Shown: piece after piece, positions 5,115 to 5,186 of the stretch
How positions within the stretch are numbered: position 1 is the first letter of the stretch
Layout: each line of letters starts with the position of its first letter
Assembly (NCBI GenBank): GCA_003542015.1
Contig: DPLL01000154.1
Location: 1-5,186 of the forward strand
Origin: Microcoleaceae cyanobacterium UBA9251
Lineage (GTDB): Bacteria > Cyanobacteriota > Cyanobacteriia > Cyanobacteriales > Microcoleaceae
Reading direction: 5' to 3'
Length of the DNA stretch: 5,186 nt
Translations under genes and position numbers: made by a program
Notes under the pieces: model-generated
Told to the model about the DNA's origin: nothing
Databases searched by the model: none
Seen by the model: the letters and a program-made list of their open reading frames with translations, nothing else

Positions 5115-5143
5115 ATTCTAACAGGCTCGGTAAAATCTACCAA
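5115..5143 (-). promoter_or_regulatory. Candidate tnpB promoter
   Basis: On the minus strand TTGGTA (5143-5138, four of six matches to -35) and TAGAAT (5120-5115, five of six to -10) are separated by exactly 17 bases. This places transcription start about 20 bases before tnpB and inside the element, so tnpB carries its own promoter. Confidence 0.45.
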
Positions 5144-5153
5144 AGAATTAAAG

Positions 5154-5169
5154 CCGTCCTTAAGGACGG
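5154..5169. repeat. Left-end hairpin of the IS element
   Basis: CCGTCCTTAAGGACGG is a perfect 16-base palindrome able to form a six-pair stem with a TTAA loop. It lies about 65 bases before tnpB, where IS200/IS605 elements carry the left-end hairpin recognised by the Y1 transposase. Read on the plus strand it is followed by GGGTTTT and could also act as a weak terminator for transcription entering from the left. Confidence 0.65.
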
Positions 5170-5186
5170 GGTTTTCAACCCAATTT

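Larger units (their letters stand above)
3901..5186 (-). mobile_element. TnpB-only IS200/IS605-type insertion sequence
   Basis: The element reads right to left. It has a left-end hairpin at 5154-5169, a promoter, tnpB, and a right-end hairpin finishing with TCAA at 3904-3901. No Y1 transposase tnpA is present, so it is of the IS1341-like, tnpB-only type and would need a transposase supplied in trans. There are no terminal inverted repeats or target duplication, as expected for IS200/IS605 elements. The right end is well placed. The left cleavage point is not resolved and may lie at or just past the window edge. The element contains no HIP1 octamer in about 1.28 kb, whereas the rest of the window has five in 3.9 kb, which is mildly consistent with later arrival. 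Confidence 0.8.

Overview
The window looks like filamentous cyanobacterial DNA, of the Microcoleus/Oscillatoria kind. The evidence is five copies of the HIP1 octamer GCGATCGC, intergenic DNA built of seven-base tandem repeats, further short dispersed repeats, and start codons that mostly lack a Shine-Dalgarno sequence. The lineage is inferred from these habits, not from a marker gene.

Layout. Positions 1-150 are non-coding and end in twelve seven-base units that run almost to the first start codon. Positions 151-1368 and 1526-2746 (+) encode two paralogous MacB/FtsX-type ABC transporter permeases, about two thirds identical by eye. The 157 bases between them are almost entirely a seven-base-periodic array of 22 units in one register. 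No ATPase, periplasmic adaptor or outer-membrane partner is visible; if they are linked, they lie outside the window. Positions 2747-3262 hold an unrecognised ORF that looks like a gene remnant, two dispersed-repeat fragments, and then a plausible promoter and structured leader for the next operon. Positions 3263-3797 (+) are a compact two-gene module with an 8-base overlap: a 63-residue putative antitoxin and a PemK/MazF-family endoribonuclease toxin. Positions 3798-3900 contain a structured HIP1-bearing repeat and a second AAAGAAACCG-type repeat. From 3901 to about the right edge, on the minus strand, lies a TnpB-only IS200/IS605-type element with an apparently intact 381-residue TnpB, both end hairpins, and a probable omega RNA whose guide would be read from the DNA flanking the element.

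How the genes relate. The two permeases probably work with one ATPase as a MacB-like exporter, possibly as a heterodimer. The toxin-antitoxin pair is an independent stability or stress module. The IS element converges on it and ends 103 bases beyond the toxin stop. TnpB is an RNA-guided nuclease in characterised relatives, so the element is the most mechanistically interesting item. The most unusual structural observation is the strict seven-base phasing of both permease leaders. I found no clear evidence of a wholly new multi-gene system.
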